Shown piece by piece: positions 53,164-61,382 of a stretch of DNA of 64,000 bases (positions within the stretch are counted from its first letter, which is position 1; the number at the start of each line of letters is the position of its first letter). The position numbers were made by a program, and so were the translations under genes. Below the pieces are notes generated by a model. The model did no database searches, had not been told where the DNA came from, and saw only the letters and a program-made list of their open reading frames with translations. The stretch spans positions 124,001-188,000 of the forward strand of contig NZ_RPFW01000004.1 of assembly GCF_007827045.1 (NCBI RefSeq), written 5' to 3'. Source of the DNA: Trebonia kvetii (lineage in GTDB: Bacteria; Actinomycetota; Actinomycetes; Streptosporangiales; Streptosporangiaceae).

Positions 53164-53197
53164 CGCGGCAGCCGGAAAACGACCCTGGAGGTTGACG

Positions 53198-53266
53198 ATG
53201 GAATCGTCCGCATCGGCTGGGTGCGTGGCGTCCGCTGTTCTCGATCGCCGCCGCCGCGGGCGCTGA
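53198..53266 (+). CDS. 22-codon leader ORF coupled to the MFS gene
   Basis: ATG 53198 follows a strong GGAGG at seven-base spacing. The peptide MESSASAGCVASAVLDRRRR runs to a TGA whose last base is the A of the MFS start codon at 53266 (TGATG). Since the MFS start has only a weak ribosome site of its own, this leader may drive its translation by re-initiation. It may be a remnant of a lost first gene, where the sister locus has ridA. Confidence 0.45.
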   Translation: MESSASAGCVASAVLDRRRRGR

Positions 53267-54633
53267 TGAACGTGCGCGTCTCAGGCATGCACAGGAAAGC
53301 AGCCAACCGCAGGAAGCAAGTGAGCAGGACGCTCGCTCGTGTGTTCGCCGGCTGGCGGACGGGCCTGTCGGGGCCTGTCATCGTTCTTCAGGCTGGAACC
53401 GCGGTCAACTACTTCGGCACCGGACTGGTGCTTCCCTTCGAGATCATCTACCTGCACCAGGCCCGCGGCTTCCCGACGGCGACTGCGGGGCTGGTGCTGG
53501 CGGCGGTCATGGGCACGGCGGCGGTCGTAACGCCCCTTTCGGGTGCGCTGCTCGATCGTTTCCGTGCGAAGCCGGTCCTGATCACCGGCAATCTCGCGAG
53601 CGCACTGGGCTACGCGGGCTTCGCATTCGCCGGCCGTCCCTGGCAAGCCTTCGTCTGCTCGGCCGTCGGCGGCGCCGGGTTCGGAGTCGCGAACACCGCG
53701 AACCAGGTTCTGAGCCTGACCCTGGTCTCAGCGGAGCAGCGCGCCTCCTCGATCGCGCTCCGCCGGGTCGCAGGCAACTTCGGTCTCGGCAGCGGCGCGA
53801 CGGTTGCGGGCTTCATCGTCGCTTCCGCCAATCACCTGCGCGCGTTCCAGGCGCTCTACCTCTTCGACGGCCTCACCTTCGCTGTCTTCGCGCTGGTTGT
53901 GCTCGTGGGGATCCCGAATCCTCGCCTTGCGAATGCTGCGCCGGCGAGCGACAGGGGAATAGGCTTCCGGGCAGTTGCTCACGATCGGCTCTTCCTCATC
54001 CTGATCGCCGCCAACATCGTGCTCGTGATGACCGGCGGCGCGCTGTTTTCCAACATCCTCGCGCCGTTTGCGAAGGCGCACACGCCAGTCGGGCCGGGCG
54101 AGATCGGCATCGTCTTCTTCATCAACACCTTCTTCATCGTCGTCGCGCAGATTCCAGCCACACGGGTCGTCAAGCGGATGCGTCGCACACACGCTCTTGC
54201 CGCGACCAGCGCGCTATTCGCATTCGGCCTGCTCGCGGTCCTGCTCGCAACGCTAACGAGCTCGGCGCTCACCGCTACCGCCGTCCTGGCCGGGGTCGCG
54301 ATCGTGATCGCGATCGGTGAGTGCGCGCAGTTCATCGTGCTCGGCCCAATCGTCGCCGACCTCGCACCGCCGCACCTGCTCGGCCGCTACATGTCGCTCT
54401 ACGGCCTCACCTTCACGGCAGGCGTGGCCCTCGGCCCCGCGGCCGGCGGCGCGCTGCTCGCAACGTCACCCGACGCCGTCTGGTGGGGCGGCGCCTTGAC
54501 GGCAGCACTGACCGGGGCCGGCTTGCTGCGACTCGGCGACCGGATACCCGACCCGCTCTTGCAGACGCAATGCCCTCCGCCGCAAGCGGCACCGGATGCG
54601 ATGCGGGATTCCCCTGAAAGCGTGGAGACCTGA
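53266..54633 (+). CDS. MFS transporter (first of two)
   Basis: A protein of about 455 residues with 12 predicted helices. After a basic N-terminus, the first helix carries VIVLQAGTAVNYFGTGLVLPFEIIYLHQARGF, and loop 2-3 carries the MFS motif GALLDRFRAKPVL. It is related to the transporter at 57473-58759 (shared 'IYLHQARG', 'LDRxxA+'). It follows the duplicated promoter segment. Later in-frame starts at 53287 or 53320 are possible. A drug/metabolite efflux role is likely from the family. Confidence 0.82.
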   Translation: MNVRVSGMHRKAANRRKQVSRTLARVFAGWRTGLSGPVIVLQAGTAVNYFGTGLVLPFEIIYLHQARGFPTATAGLVLAAVMGTAAVVTPLSGALLDRFRAKPVLITGNLASALGYAGFAFAGRPWQAFVCSAVGGAGFGVANTANQVLSLTLVSAEQRASSIALRRVAGNFGLGSGATVAGFIVASANHLRAFQALYLFDGLTFAVFALVVLVGIPNPRLANAAPASDRGIGFRAVAHDRLFLILIAANIVLVMTGGALFSNILAPFAKAHTPVGPGEIGIVFFINTFFIVVAQIPATRVVKRMRRTHALAATSALFAFGLLAVLLATLTSSALTATAVLAGVAIVIAIGECAQFIVLGPIVADLAPPHLLGRYMSLYGLTFTAGVALGPAAGGALLATSPDAVWWGGALTAALTGAGLLRLGDRIPDPLLQTQCPPPQAAPDAMRDSPESVET

Positions 54634-54797
54634 ATAAGGCTGATCTTGGTTGTGCCTGGTTCTCCGTAGCTGCCATGGCACCGCCGGAGGGCTGGCGCGG
54701 TCAAGGTGGAGACGCCCGCAGCAAAGCGAGGACCTACGACCTTGACCGCGGCAAGCTCCGGCCGATGCTGGGCGACGGAGAAGCAGACTCGTCATGG

Positions 54798-55166
54798 TCA
54801 GGCTGCCTCCTTCCCGCGTTCGGCGAGCAGCTGCTCGTAGGCCGCCGGCGGGAGTTTCTGGCAGGCCGAGTGCCGCCGACGGGTGTTGTAGTCCTCGATC
54901 CAGGCCGCGACCGCAGCCCGGGCCTGCGCCCTGGTGGCGAAGTGCTGCGGCGACCGCAGCTCGAACTCCATGGTGGAGTGCCACGATTCGATGACCGCGT
55001 TATCGAGAGCGGACTCGGGACGGCCCATGGACTGGGCGATGGAAAGCCGCTAGCAGGCCTGCCGGAGGCCCCGGCGGTGTACTCGGCTGCCCCGATCGGT
55101 GTGCAGGACGACGCCGGGCACGGCGCCGTCGCGCGCTGCCACGGCCATCGCCGAGGCGATTCTGTG
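54798..55166 (-). pseudogene. IS3-family transposase OrfB relic
   Basis: The C-terminal integrase core remains: VVLHTDRGS, then in shifted frames EYTAG, QSMGRPESALDNAVIESWHSTM, and the end AAVAAWIEDYNTRRRHSACQKLPP. These hold the second Asp and the Glu of the DDE triad. A frameshift near 55105 and a TAG near 55055 break it, and the upstream half is missing. No terminal inverted repeats were found, so the ends of the IS are not defined. Confidence 0.8.
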
Positions 55167-55365
55167 GAATCTGAATTGTCGCAATTATCCGTTTTTAACG
55201 TGCGGACGTCCACGATCGGGAGCAGGGTCGCTGTGGGCCGGGAGCCGATCTGGTGCGGTGTGGCGCCACGCCCATGGCGGCATGCCGGTAAGCAGACCCA
55301 CCGCCTGGGCTGCGGACGTGCCCGTGATGCCAGCCTGAGCCGGCGCGTGGCCGCAGGGGTGCGCA

Positions 55366-55665
55366 GAATTGGCCGACTCCGGCGTCCGGCGGCCCGGATA
55401 GCTCGATCTGCCCGCCGGACTCGACGGTCACCGCAGTGCTCGGCGCGACCCTACCGACCGCGAACGCGATCGCTTCGACGCGTTCCCAGGGAACGGGGTC
55501 AGCGACGTGGGCGAGGTCGACCAGATGTGACTCGATCTCCAGGCCGATCGCGCCGATCGCAGACTCGGCCAGCGCCGCGTCGCGACACTGCGCATGGGCG
55601 GCAGCGACGGTAAGAGGTTCGGCCCGATCAACGGCATCCTGCGCGAAAGCATTGATAACGGCCAT
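55366..55665 (-). pseudogene. egtA: EgtA (ergothioneine glutamate-cysteine ligase) N-terminal fragment
   Basis: ATG 55665, with a strong GGAGGGGGG site, starts about 100 residues that follow actinobacterial EgtA: LAESAIGAIGLEIESHLVDLAHVADPVPWERVEAI and TAVTVESGGQIELSGPPDAGVG. These correspond to the 'GxxGLExExH' and 'VSVEPGGxxELSGPP' segments at the start of the active site. After about 55366 the resemblance stops and the catalytic remainder is absent. It ends near the IS3 relic, which is a likely cause. No egtB, C, D or E gene follows. Confidence 0.68.
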
Positions 55666-55857
55666 AAGGCCCCCCCTCCAGGTAGGAGTAGGCGGTATAC
55701 GGGGTCTCGGCCGTCGTCGCCCTCCCGGCTCGCGAGCCGGTGCGGGCCGTCGGCCAGCAGCCGTCACAGCTCCTTCCAGGCCCGCATCCCCTCGCGCAGC
55801 CTGCGGATGCGGAAGAACTCGCTCGGCGCGTGCAGCCTCCCTATGGCCCGGTGCTGG

Positions 55858-56871
55858 CTACCGCCCCGGGAGTGAGCGCGGTAGCCCGAACCACGGCAGC
55901 ACGCTGGCCTCGAAGCGGGTCAGGGCGCAGATCTGGTCGCCGGCCAGGGTGAGCACGTAGAAGGCGGTCGCGTGGCGGCTGCCGTCCGGGCCGCGCTGGT
56001 AGGCTCCGAACGCGGGCTGGCCGTTGGCTCGGACCGGGACGAGGCCGTACCTGCGGCCGGCGGCGAACTGGCGGGTGCAGTAGCGGGTCACGAGGTCTCG
56101 GCCCTCGTATCCGAAGGGCTCCGGCGGCATCGCGATGAAGACGTCGTCGGTCAGCAGGGCCACCAGCGCGTCCAGATCGGCGGACTCCCACGCGCGGGCG
56201 AACCTGGCCACGATCGCGTCTTCGGCGGGTGAGCCTGCGGCGGGCGGCGGCTGGCGGCCGGCGGCCGTCTGCTGCCGGCGCTGGAGGCTGGCGCGGGCTC
56301 GCTTGAGGGCGCTGTTGGCCGACTCGAGGGTCACCTCCAGCATGCCGGCCACCTCGCTGGCGTGAAATCCGAGGACGTCGCGCAAGATGAGGACGGCGAC
56401 CTGGCGTGGCGGCAGCAGCTGCAGGGCGGTCACGAAGGCCAGCGAGATGGCCTCGGCCTGCTCGTAGCGGGCCTCCGGCCCGGGCGGCACGCCGGCGGCA
56501 CCCTCGAGGAGGGCGTCAGGGAACGGCTGCAGCCAGACGGGCTCGTCGCGCGGGGTCGGCACGGGCGGTTCGAACTGCGACATATCCCACTGCCTGGCCG
56601 GGCGCCGGCGCGCCGCGCGGCGCGCGTTGAGGCACCGGCTGGTGGCGATCTTGTACAGCCAGGTGCGCAGCGAGGCGCGTTCCTCAGCGAACCCGCCGAT
56701 GCCTTGCCAGGCGGCCAGCATCGTCTCCTGGACGGCGTCCTCGGCGTCGGCGAAGGAGCCGAGCATCCGGTAGCAGTGCACCTGCAGCTCCCGCCGGTGC
56801 GGCCCGGTCAGCTCCCGGAACGCCTCGCCATCCCCGGCCCGCGCCCGTGAGAGCAGCTCGGCTGTCACCAT
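55858..56871 (-). CDS. ECF sigma factor, SigJ-like, with C-terminal SnoaL-like domain
   Basis: A 337-residue protein. Sigma region 2 (FRELTGPHRRELQVHCYRMLGSFADAEDAVQETMLAAWQGI, about 15-60) and region 4 (LQLLPPRQVAVLILRDVLGFHASEVAGMLEVTLESANSALKRARASL) flank an unusually long linker. A SnoaL/NTF2-like domain follows (residues 215-335), as in the ECF group where this domain acts in place of an anti-sigma factor. Start ATG 56871 or GTG 56880. Divergent from ridA and MFS genes; the shared promoter segment is duplicated at 53 kb. Confidence 0.87.
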   Translation of the reverse strand: MVTAELLSRARAGDGEAFRELTGPHRRELQVHCYRMLGSFADAEDAVQETMLAAWQGIGGFAEERASLRTWLYKIATSRCLNARRAARRRPARQWDMSQFEPPVPTPRDEPVWLQPFPDALLEGAAGVPPGPEARYEQAEAISLAFVTALQLLPPRQVAVLILRDVLGFHASEVAGMLEVTLESANSALKRARASLQRRQQTAAGRQPPPAAGSPAEDAIVARFARAWESADLDALVALLTDDVFIAMPPEPFGYEGRDLVTRYCTRQFAAGRRYGLVPVRANGQPAFGAYQRGPDGSRHATAFYVLTLAGDQICALTRFEASVLPWFGLPRSLPGR

Positions 56872-57022
56872 CGTGCGCACCTTCCTCCCGCGTCACCTGG
56901 CACTTCCACCCGGTATATACACCGCCCGGGGGGCGAACTGGGCGGCTCGCGGACGGCCAGTTTCCCGGTGCCGCGGTGTATGCACTACCGACTGCCCGAA
57001 CGATCCGAGCGCCGGATCGTGC
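56794..57022. repeat. Duplicated divergent-promoter segment, copy 2
   Basis: The 229-bp counterpart of 52936-53163. Here both flanks are intact: the sigma gene reads left through it and ridA starts 27 bases beyond its right end. Since this copy is attached to complete genes, it is the likely parent. Confidence 0.85.
56917..56981. promoter_or_regulatory. Concentric dyad in promoter segment, copy 2
   Basis: The same outer arms, ATACACCGC (56917-56925) and GCGGTGTAT (56973-56981), and inner arms AACTGGGCG (56936-56944) and CGGCCAGTT (56954-56962, one mismatch) share the centre 56949. Outer arms are identical in the two copies, which supports a functional site for sigma or regulator binding. Confidence 0.65.
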
Positions 57023-57048
57023 TTGGCGCAACAGGAGGAACCGCCGTC

Positions 57049-57465
57049 ATGACCGAGCTCATCACCCGGCCCGGCGCCCCTGTGGCGGCCGGCCCGTACT
57101 CTCCCGGACTGCTGACCGGCGACTGGATCTTCCTGTCCGGTCAGGGCGGCTTCGACCCGGGGACTGGCGAGCTGGTCAGCGACAACATCGCCGACCAGAC
57201 CGCACAAGTGTTCCGCAACATCGGGGTTCTGCTGCGCGCGGCCGGCGCGTCGCTCGACGACGTCGTCTCCTGCCTCGTGCACCTGAGCGATCTCGGGCAG
57301 TTCGCCGAATTCAACGCCAGCTACGCAAAGCAGTTCCCAGGCCCGGTAAAGCCGGCTCGCACTACGGTGGGCAGCAGCCTGGTGGCCGGAATGCGGGTGG
57401 AAGTGACAGTAGTCGCCCGCAGGCCAGGCGGCACGCCCAGCGCTGGCGCCCCGGCGGGCAGGTGA
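57049..57465 (+). CDS. RidA/YjgF-family protein
   Basis: A 138-residue RidA-fold protein: PGAPVAAGPYSPGLLTGDWIFLSGQGGFDPGTGELV, VFRNIGVLLRAAGASLDDVVSCLVHLSDLGQFAEFN and PARTTVGSSLVAGMRVEVTVVA. The arginine in PARTTV that binds the carboxylate in enamine/imine deaminases is kept. Strong AGGAGG before ATG 57049. It is divergent from the sigma gene and followed after seven bases by an MFS gene. It may hydrolyse a reactive imine or act as a deaminase on a transported compound. Confidence 0.87.
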   Translation: MTELITRPGAPVAAGPYSPGLLTGDWIFLSGQGGFDPGTGELVSDNIADQTAQVFRNIGVLLRAAGASLDDVVSCLVHLSDLGQFAEFNASYAKQFPGPVKPARTTVGSSLVAGMRVEVTVVARRPGGTPSAGAPAGR

Positions 57466-57472
57466 GGGAAGC

Positions 57473-58759
57473 GTGCCCGGTTCCGCCCTGCCGCGCGTGA
57501 CCCGCCTGTTCCTGGCCGGCAACGCGGTGGCGATGACCGGCAACGGACTGGTCATCGCGTTCACCCTCATCTACCTGCACCAGGCCCGCGGCATCGCGCT
57601 CCCCGTTGTGGGCCTGCTCCTGGCGGCAGGGGCGGCCGCCGGCCTCCTGGCCGTGACCGTCTCCGGTGTCCTGCTCGACCGGCTCGGCGCGCGCCGGGTG
57701 CTCACCGGCATCTTCCTGGGCCAGGCGACCGCCCAGGTACTGCTCGCCTGGGCCCACAATGCCGCAACCGCGCTCCCCGCCCTGCTCCTCTACGGCGCGA
57801 CCTGGGCACCGATGTTCCCAGCCATCGCAACCGCGATCGCCGGGCTGACCCCGGATCCGGCCGCCCAGCAGCGCGTGTTCGCCATCAACTTCACCGCGCA
57901 GAACGCCGCGATCGGGATCGGCACGGTACTCGGAGCCACCGTCGCGAACGTGCATCATCCCGGGTCTTTCCAGGCCCTGTTCCTGGCCAACGCCGTATCG
58001 TGCCTGATCTTCGCCGTGGTGCTGACCTTCCTGCCCGCTCTGCGCACCGCGCCCGCAAGGAAAGAGCCGCGAGCCGGCTACCGGGACGTGCTTGCCCGCC
58101 CTGGCCTGCGGCTGGTCCTGGTGGCATCGCTCATCGTTGCCTTCACCGCGTACCCGGCGTTTGACTCTGGCCTTCCGGCCTACGCGTCAGTCGAAGCGCA
58201 CGTGTCGGCGCGTGTCGTAGCCTTGTCGCTCACCGTCAACACCGCCCTCATCGTGCTCGCCCAGCTGTTCGTGCTGCGCCGCGTCCGCCGCGCCCGGCGA
58301 AGCAGCGCGCTTGCCATCAGCGGGCTGATCCTCGCCACGTCCTGGGCGATGTTCGGCCTCGCCGCGCTGCCGGTCGCGGCCACCGGGCGAATTGCTTTCG
58401 TGTTCGGCTTCACTGCGCTGTTCGGGCTCGGCGAGACCGTGCTGGCACCCACTGTGAGCCCGCTTGTCAATCGCCTGACCGACGACAGGCTCCGCGGGCG
58501 GGCCAACTCACTCGCCGCCCTCTCCCAGTCCCTGGCGTTCATGATCTGCCCGGCACTTGCGACGGGCCTTATCGCTGTCGGTGCAGGGGCAGTCTGGATT
58601 GGCCTGCTGTGTGTCGGCTGCCTCGCCACCGTCGCCGTCGGAGCCCGGCCTCGCCGCGCGCTGACCTCAGACCAGGACCATGTGACCGAAGCGCCCGCGA
58701 CCCGGCCTGAGCCGGTGGCAGGCCGCCGTCGCGCAGCGCGGTCCGGGACGCGTGGCTGA
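57473..58759 (+). CDS. MFS transporter (second of two)
   Basis: A 428-residue, 12-helix major facilitator starting at GTG 57473 after GGTGAGGGAA. The first helix region LFLAGNAVAMTGNGLVIAFTLIYLHQARGIAL and the loop GVLLDRLGARRVLTG are close to the transporter at 53266. It is co-transcribed with ridA and presumably under control of the SigJ-like sigma factor. Substrate unknown; the family suggests efflux. Confidence 0.84.
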   Translation: MPGSALPRVTRLFLAGNAVAMTGNGLVIAFTLIYLHQARGIALPVVGLLLAAGAAAGLLAVTVSGVLLDRLGARRVLTGIFLGQATAQVLLAWAHNAATALPALLLYGATWAPMFPAIATAIAGLTPDPAAQQRVFAINFTAQNAAIGIGTVLGATVANVHHPGSFQALFLANAVSCLIFAVVLTFLPALRTAPARKEPRAGYRDVLARPGLRLVLVASLIVAFTAYPAFDSGLPAYASVEAHVSARVVALSLTVNTALIVLAQLFVLRRVRRARRSSALAISGLILATSWAMFGLAALPVAATGRIAFVFGFTALFGLGETVLAPTVSPLVNRLTDDRLRGRANSLAALSQSLAFMICPALATGLIAVGAGAVWIGLLCVGCLATVAVGARPRRALTSDQDHVTEAPATRPEPVAGRRRAARSGTRG

Positions 58760-58945
58760 CCGGGCTGCTGGCCCCGGTGTTCGAGCCCAGATCGGATGGC
58801 AGGCTCCTGCCGGAGTCGCTGTAGGGGACCGCGAAGATCTGGGGGTGGCCGCAGATCGCGGGGGGCGCTCCATCGTTCAAGGCGGTTCCTGCGTCTGCGG
58901 GTAGCGTCTGGGAGTGTGACCGGAAGCGAGCTAGGAGGGGCAGGG

Positions 58946-59638
58946 ATGCTGATGGAGTTCGACGGCCTTTCCACGCCACTGGTGGCCGATGCCTGCGTCC
59001 GCGCGGGAGTGCCGCTGCGGGTCGCGCCGCCGGGGATCGGCGCGGTCATCCCTGGACAGCGGATCGCCGGACGGGCACTGCCGGCCCGCCACTACGGGAG
59101 CGTTGACGTGTTCCTTGAAGCGTTCAGCGGCGCCGCCCATGGCGACGTCCTGGTCATCGACAACGGCGGGCGGGAAGATGAGGCGTGCATCGGCGATCTG
59201 GTCGTGCTGGAGGCACAAGCGGCAGGGGTCGGCGCGGTGGTGGTGTGGGGACTGCACCGCGATACGGCGGAACTGACCCAGATCGCCCTGCCGGTATTCA
59301 GCTACGGCCGCTGCCCGGCCGGCCCTGTTCGCCTCGATGAGCAGGAACCATCCGCGCTGGCCAGCGCACGGTTCGGGGCATGCCTGGTCACCCGCGACGA
59401 CATCGTATTCGGCGACGACGACGGCGTGGTGTTCGTCGCGGCCAGCCAGGCTGGGAAGGTCCTGGCCGCAGCCCGGCATATCGGCGAGGTCGAGCGTGAT
59501 CAGGCCCGTAAGATCCAGGCGGGTCAGCCCCTGCGCCAGCAGACAGCCTTCAGTGAATACCTGGCGCGGCGGGCAGCCGAACCGTCCTACACCTTCCGGC
59601 GGCACCTGCGGCGGATCGGCGGTGTCATCGAGGAGTAG
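58946..59638 (+). CDS. RraA-like aldolase-family protein
   Basis: A 230-residue protein behind AGGAGGGG. It shows the RraA/4-hydroxy-4-methyl-2-oxoglutarate aldolase layout: LSTPLVADACVRAG, GRALPARHYGSVDVFLEAFSGAAHGDVLVIDNGGREDEACIGDLVVLEAQAAGVGAVVVWGLHRD, and FGDDDGVVFVAA. The metal/pyruvate site residues are in the GDxxVxD and HRD segments. It could cleave a 4-hydroxy-2-oxo acid. No anti-RNase role is likely outside gamma-proteobacteria. Confidence 0.75.
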   Translation: MLMEFDGLSTPLVADACVRAGVPLRVAPPGIGAVIPGQRIAGRALPARHYGSVDVFLEAFSGAAHGDVLVIDNGGREDEACIGDLVVLEAQAAGVGAVVVWGLHRDTAELTQIALPVFSYGRCPAGPVRLDEQEPSALASARFGACLVTRDDIVFGDDDGVVFVAASQAGKVLAAARHIGEVERDQARKIQAGQPLRQQTAFSEYLARRAAEPSYTFRRHLRRIGGVIEE

Positions 59639-60104
59639 GCGGCCATGACGGCCAGCCGCCACCGGCGACTCGCCCGGACTGGTGGTCACCCACCACGTCG
59701 CGCGCCGGTCAGCAAATGCGCGCCGCGCGTGAACGCGCGCTTCTGCCGCAGTGAGACTCACACCGAGCGCCGAACTGGATGTTCTGCGAGTCCAAACACT
59801 ATCGGCCCAAACGCGCGTAATAACCAAATGACGCGGCCGATCACTGCGGCAACCAAGTCTCGATGGAATATGCCACACAATGGATGAATATGTGTGTGGT
59901 CAACACGCGCTATTCGGCATGACCGCGCGTTCGCAACCCAGCGCCGATCATCCTAATCTGCGCACCCGGCCTAAGGTGCCGTCATGCACCTGTCGCCGTG
60001 AAGATCGGCGGCTACGCGCTCCGGTTGGCATCAGGTCCGCTTGCGGGTGGTCCCGGCTGCGCTACTGCGCCATGCCCCGGCCGTCGCCCCCAGCGACCTG
60101 GCCG
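59639..60104. other. 466-bp intergenic region
   Basis: Between the RraA-like gene and the leftward VOC gene. GCGCG repeats occur around 59698-59740 without clear order. No supported gene or RNA was seen. Confidence 0.4.
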
Positions 60105-60494
60105 TCATGCCGGCGGCCAAGGGCCCAGCGGCCTGCCGATTTCCCACTCGTGACCGAACGGGTCGAAGATCCGGCCCAGGCGCCACCCGTGCTCGTTGGC
60201 CATCTCGGATGCCGCGGTCGCCCCAGCCGCGACCGCCTGCGCGAACATCGCATCCGGCTCGTCCGCCACGAGCAAGGTCCGGCCGGTCGTGCCCCCGATC
60301 GCCTGCGGGCTGAACCGCGGCCCGCAGGCGCCGCCCGGCGAAACCCAGAAAGCCGCGTCTCCGACCGCCAGCTGCGCGACGATGTCATCGCCCTCGCCCA
60401 CCTGATGAAGGACTCTCGCGCCGAACGCCGCCTCGTAGAACGCGATAGCCTCAGCGGCCCGGCCAACCCACAGCTCCGGCTGGATGCCCGTCAT
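60105..60494 (-). CDS. VOC-superfamily (glyoxalase/PhnB-like) protein
   Basis: A 129-residue protein, ATG 60494: QPELWVGRAAEAIAFYEAAFGARVLHQVGEGDDIVAQLAVGDAAFWVS, then TLLVADEPDAMFAQAVAAGATAASEMANEHGWRLGRIFDPFGHEWEIG. These are the two beta-alpha-beta-beta-beta modules of a VOC protein, with the closing FGHxWEI glutamate. Probably a small-molecule-binding or isomerase-type enzyme; metal use uncertain. Confidence 0.83.
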   Translation of the reverse strand: MTGIQPELWVGRAAEAIAFYEAAFGARVLHQVGEGDDIVAQLAVGDAAFWVSPGGACGPRFSPQAIGGTTGRTLLVADEPDAMFAQAVAAGATAASEMANEHGWRLGRIFDPFGHEWEIGRPLGPWPPA

Positions 60495-60655
60495 GGCGGC
60501 CAGCTTAACCACCTGCCCGCAGAATTCCTCAGCCGGCGCCCTTGGCGGGGACTGCATGTGCTGATCGCCGATTCCGCGCGTGAGGCAGAGTGCAACCGCG
60601 GCGGCGCATTGTCGAGGCGCCCGCCCGGACGCTCGTTTCATTCCCATGGCACGAG

Positions 60656-60808
60656 ATGGAGATGCAGCGTCGACTGAAGTCTGCGGTTGAGGACCTGACT
60701 GCAGAGTCGGTGCGGGCGCGCCGGTCGGCCTTCTGGATTGGCGTCATCGTCGTCGCGCTGACGCTTGTGCTCATGGCGCTGACCATCGTCCTAGCCGTCA
60801 AGAGCTAG
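60656..60808 (+). CDS. Small tail-anchored membrane protein
   Basis: A 50-residue ORF: MEMQRRLKSAVEDLTAESVRA, a short basic-acidic helix, followed by a single hydrophobic span WIGVIVVALTLVLMALTIVLAV at the C-terminus. It looks like a tail-anchored protein. No ribosome site of note precedes ATG 60656, and it converges with the small minus-strand gene at 60805. No family recognised. Confidence 0.45.
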   Translation: MEMQRRLKSAVEDLTAESVRARRSAFWIGVIVVALTLVLMALTIVLAVKS

Positions 60809-61005
60809 CGCTCGGGATCGCCGGCCGACTCGGGCTTCTTCTCGCTGCGCTTGGGCGTGTCGATCTGCCTGTACTTGCGAAGTCCCTTGATCGTGACGTA
60901 GGGAGCGGCGGTGATCACGGCAAGGTTCTCCGCGTTGTCGATCAGCCCGTAGAAGCCCTCGCGCGGCAGGATGAGTCCCACGGCGATGGTGACCGGAAGG
61001 AGCAC
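60805..61005 (-). CDS. Possible truncated membrane protein C-terminus
   Basis: From a GTG at 61005 the frame reads one hydrophobic span (LLPVTIAVGLILP), an amphipathic part (NAENLAVITAAPYVTIKGLRKYR) and a charged tail ending PKRSEKKPESAGDPER. The same frame is protein-like for about 12 codons further upstream (IDALLASWHASNLTV) before a stop, without a start codon. It is therefore likely the end of a longer membrane protein that has lost its front. Confidence 0.4.
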   Translation of the reverse strand: MLLPVTIAVGLILPREGFYGLIDNAENLAVITAAPYVTIKGLRKYRQIDTPKRSEKKPESAGDPER

Positions 61006-61199
61006 GGTCAGGTTGGAGGCATGCCACGACGCCAGGAGCGCATCGATGGGCCGCCAGGCTGCCGCTCACGCCGCTCAAGGTCGCCGCCCGCCGGGCTCGC
61101 AGCATGCTGACGGCGGACACCGCGGCCGACGCGGGACCTGCGGCGGGTGCCGGCCGGGTCGGCGGTGAACGGCCTTCTGGCACCGGGATGCTCATGGGG

Positions 61200-61382
61200 T
61201 TCTTGGCCAAGGGTGTCTGGTGCGGCAGGCGCGCTGCCGCGCTCCCCGACGCACCCGCGATGGGCGCGATCTCGGTGTTCGGCCCCCAGGCTAGGACGAC
61301 CGAGACCGCGATCGAGACGATCGTCGCCGGGCTGCAGCGGGTGGCTGTCGAGCTGTCGCGGGACTTCAACCCGGAGGCGTAG
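61200..61382 (+). pseudogene. IclR-family regulator C-terminal relic
   Basis: The last 45 codons read AMGAISVFGPQARTTETAIETI, then VAGLQRVAVELSRDF and a stop. This matches the end of the IclR ligand-binding domain ('AISVxGPxxR...REISRxL'). No helix-turn-helix precedes it. IclR proteins commonly repress allantoin/ureide operons, and this relic touches the end of the allantoicase gene, so it may be the lost local repressor. Confidence 0.45.

Noticed and set aside
59698..59830. GCGCG-rich repeats as a possible small array or origin
   Set aside because: Spacing is irregular and the repeats are what the base composition gives by chance; no DnaA-box cluster or CRISPR-like periodicity is present.
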